This document shows, piece by piece, positions 58,425-64,000 of a DNA stretch of 64,000 nucleotides. Source of the stretch: Rotaria sp. Silwood1 (Eukaryota; Rotifera; Eurotatoria; Philodinida; Philodinidae); contig CAJNOP010000004.1 of NCBI GenBank assembly GCA_905250075.1, forward strand, positions 3,413,479-3,477,478, read 5' to 3'. How positions within the stretch are numbered: position 1 is the first letter of the stretch; each line of letters begins with the position of its first letter. A program made the translations under genes and the position numbers. Below the pieces are notes generated by a model. It did not search any database. It was not told the DNA's origin and saw only the letters and a program-made list of their open reading frames with translations.

Positions 58425-61083
58425 TTTGATAATGAACAAAAAACCTCTTTTTTTTTTCTTTTTTGTTTTTCTTTATTATTAATCGTGATTATTTTTTGTT
58501 TTTTTGAAATATATTTCACGCTCCGGTGCTTTTATGTTGTGTTATATAGCAAACAAACAAAAACAAAAAAGGATTTTTTTTTTCTTCACTTTTTGTTGAA
58601 TTAAACTTGTGCTCGTTTGACCATCGAACTATCTGAATCTTATTTGCTTTGTTTTGTTTTCTTTTTTTCCATTTCATTTTTTTTTCTTTTTCTCTTGTAC
58701 AGCGAATATACAAAACAACAACATGTGTGGTTTGTTTTCTCTGATTCATCTTTCGTTTATTGTTCTTGTGCAAGTCTTATTAAGTTGTTTTTTTTGGATT
58801 TGTATGCATGCGTACACACAGTTTTCAAGAAAACGATATGAAAAATGTTTAGTAACGATATTTCATTCGAATGATTCAATTTATATGGGATAAAACAATG
58901 ATGTAAATTGAATTAAAATTACACAATTCAAGACTTTTGTACTATTGGGAGCATGAATGTACAAAATCAAAACAGTATTCTATATGAAATCAGTCAGTTC
59001 AGAAACCATGCATAAACGATGTCCGAGTAAAAGTCGAATTTTTTGACAACTTTCTCTCTTTGAACATCCAGTTTACAAACATTTTCAGAAAGAACTTCTT
59101 GTTAGAATGAAACTGTAAAAAATTGACAGAAAGTCGAACATTTCTCGGGAGGGAAAAGCTCCTCTGATTGAGAATTTCGTTCTACTCTTTCTCTTTTCTT
59201 GGACAGCTATTATACATGACCCCATAACTGCTTGTAAGGTATTAAATAGTGCGAAAGCTCTTCTAGATAATATTTGTTCATTGCTCAGTTCCTTAGAAGG
59301 AACTATTGAGAGTTAGAAGCAATTAGTTAGAATCAAAGTTTTCTTCTTATGGAAGCTTGATCAACTATAGAAAAAATTTTACAAAAGTCTAAAATGTTAT
59401 TTAGACAGAATTTTTATTTTTATCAATGTGAATTTTTACTCAAATGAACTCAATACAAAATTTGAAATAGTTTTTAATAATTCAATTCTGTAGAGTAAAG
59501 CTAATTCTACAAAAATGTTCGAATAGCCTTTTTGTTTTAGATGTTAAAAATAAAACTAGGAAATATTTTGTATTTGTAAAATACAACAATTTTTTGACAA
59601 ATGTTATTTGAAATAGGAAGTAGTTCTTGATAAAATATGCATCATTTTTGAGTAATGTGAAATTTTACTTATTCTAATAGTATATTTTGTAGACAATGGA
59701 ATATTCGATAGTAATATAGAATTAAAATTATTCTTAAATCCAAATTACAAAAACTCAGAATTGTGCAAATATCATTTAAGATTCTTTGAAAAATTGTCTC
59801 ACAGTTGACTAAGCTTATGTCAGAAGAAGATTTAGATTCTAACTTATGTCTTCTAAGTGATCGAAAGATGAGCAAACATGATTTATAAAGACTTCCATAT
59901 CATAGATTAATTAATATTAATCGAGTATTTATAAAGAATAGATATAATTCTTTCCATTAATTAATTAGTAAAATTCACTCTGACCACTGTGTTTCTGCGG
60001 ACTTATATCAATTGATAGAGTTTAAAATTCGAAGTCTTCTAGTTCTCACTCTATGCCAAAGTGTCAAATAATTAAATGTTCGGAATAGTAACATTATGTG
60101 ACTTTATGAATGTAGTCAGTTTAATTTAAATAGCAGAGCTACATTTGACTTCATTGTTTAAACATTAATTTTGTTGATGTTTAGGCTCAGAGTAGGATTC
60201 AGTAGACTCAGCACTTTAAGCTCTATCGACTGGTAGATGATCCAAGTAGAATAGCACTTAGAATGGGTTAGAGAGTATTTTACCAATATTCAATGACCGT
60301 ATCTTCTTTTATTAATTGATTTTTCAATCTATTAATTTTAATAGTTTATTTTTAAAATAAAATTTTCAGTATAACAAAACTATAGTAAATCGATGTAGTT
60401 TTAAATAAAAACCTCTATCAATATTTAACACTTCATTTAAGATGATTTTTTATATAAAGAATTGTCTTCGTACAATAAGATTTAATTAAATAGTAACATC
60501 TCATACTTCGAAGCCACGAAAGCAGAGGGTGTGTGTACACAGCTCTCCCAAATAATTGACAACTCTTTATTAGCATCCAATAAAACTATCAAGAGCTTTG
60601 GAATTTTTTTCTATATCTATGGGATATTTTCTTGTAGACTTCCCCCAATCTTGGTACTCTCGTACAACTTCTATTAATATTTCATTTAAAGCCTAAATCG
60701 TATATTGTTAATTGAAATTCTTATTATAAATATATCAATTGATAGTGAACTTCAAACAAATTCATTTGCCGTCGAGTAGCGTCCTCTTTACAATATATTG
60801 CAACATATTTTCTTATTGCTCAGTATTCAGTTGATTACCTAAATCAAGCAGAATAGAGAAAAAAAAAATAAATGTTTGTTAAACACAAAAATGGCGATAA
60901 GTTGATCGATTCAGTCACCTGAAACGATTGAATAAATGAATTACTCATTTCTTTTGCATGACATGATTTTTATTCATTTTATTTTTGCGTTTTTTTTAAT
61001 AGATGTGACCTCATCTTTTGATGTAGGTTTTTTTGTTTTGTATTTAATCACGTAACATCAAATTTAATAGAAAAAAAAAAGAT
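58425..61083. other. Intergenic region between USP32 and the TAO kinase
   Basis: Starts with the T-rich 3' untranslated sequence of USP32. The remainder is AT-rich with no recognisable gene or repeat. Just upstream of the kinase ATG a TTTAATAG (ending about 61070) could be a splice acceptor for an untranslated exon or for spliced-leader addition. Confidence 0.4.
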
Positions 61084-63359
<2,276 letters not shown>

Positions 63360-64000
63360 GTAAGTGATTTTTTTTTCTTTTATTCTGAAAGAACATGTCG
63401 AGATATCAAACATAATTAAGTTTCTGTTTTTTTATATTATGCGTTATTAGTATTATATAAAAGAGTACGTTTATAATTAGAACATTTTTCTTCTAGACAT
63501 TGAACTTTTCTTCTGTCAAAAGAGTAGGAAATTAATAAAAAAAAGATTCACAAAGAATAAATGAACTATATTTTGAAAACATCATGAGAGAGAGATCTTA
63601 AAAACTTTTTTTAGGCGTTTATCAGAATGTAAAAACGCTTCAATGGGAATTATATGGTTAAAATAAGAACCGTTGGGTTAGTTCCAGACTCGATCAATAG
63701 GAAATTTTCATATCCAAATTTGAGTAAGTCAAGATCAGCCATTCATATAGAACATGAATTATAATTTATATTAATCTTGTAGAATCTAGTCTCATCTCAT
63801 GTTATCTTCTATTTTATTATAACTTCTTCAATTACTTTTTCTTTCATTCTAGTTAACCTACTAATAATTTTAGAACTAAAGCGAATATGACAACAACTTC
63901 CGATTGATGTATTAACAATTTTAATTAAACAGAAATATTCGAAATTGATGATTTTCTTTTTTTTTTAAATTAAGTCTAATCTTCTTAGAGTTCGATAAGT
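63360..64000 (+). other. Intron of the TAO kinase gene, open at the window edge
   Basis: Begins with a consensus donor. No acceptor leading into a recognisable TAOK exon was seen before 64000. Otherwise plain AT-rich sequence. Confidence 0.6.

Overview
The window is a strongly AT-rich metazoan nuclear segment with many small GT-AG introns (mostly 40-120 bp, a few of 1-3 kb). The animal gene set, the huge receptor fusing LDL-receptor class A and EGF modules to a rhodopsin-like seven-helix domain, and the dense load of short palindromic DNA elements fit a bdelloid rotifer (Rotaria or Adineta type). That assignment is an inference from gene architecture. No sequence search was possible.

Layout, left to right. 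238-5013 (-): an apparently intronless 1,591-residue LDLa/EGF/7TM receptor. 5.4-11.8 kb: a repeat-rich stretch with a GC-rich inverted-repeat element, a hAT transposase fossil, a palindromic hAT-type MITE nested in it, a candidate terminal-repeat element and a mariner-type MITE. 12037-12541 (+): a four-exon, 97-residue secreted peptide precursor resembling the NPY/NPF family. 15326-28308 (-): a complete TRPC4/5-like channel gene of 20 exons (1,234 residues), with several repeats in its introns. 28.3-33.8 kb: a long gap with no convincing gene. 33827-35178 (+): a decayed host gene. 36418-39599 (-), plus a likely first exon at 42207-42249: an OSBPL2-like lipid-transfer protein. 43552-44029: another palindromic element. 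44903-58424 (+): a complete USP32 orthologue of 23 exons (1,508 residues) with EF-hands, DUSP, a split USP catalytic domain, a glycine at position 2 suited to myristoylation and a C-terminal CaaX box. 61084-63359 (+): the 5' part of a TAO-family kinase that runs off the right edge.

The four multi-exon conserved genes were assembled by hand from splice sites and reading phase. Each set of exon lengths sums to a multiple of three and matches the family from end to end (TAOK as far as the window goes), so these models are reliable. The genes are unrelated neighbours (calcium entry, sterol/phosphoinositide transfer, deubiquitination, stress kinase) and nothing suggests a cluster with a joint function.

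The observations most worth a second look are the NPF-like precursor without an amidation signal, the two phase-0 exons inserted in the TRPC ankyrin region, the dual lipid-anchor signals kept in USP32, the distant first exon of the OSBPL2-like gene, the decayed host gene, and at least six distinct families of short palindromic elements, one of them present in three copies.
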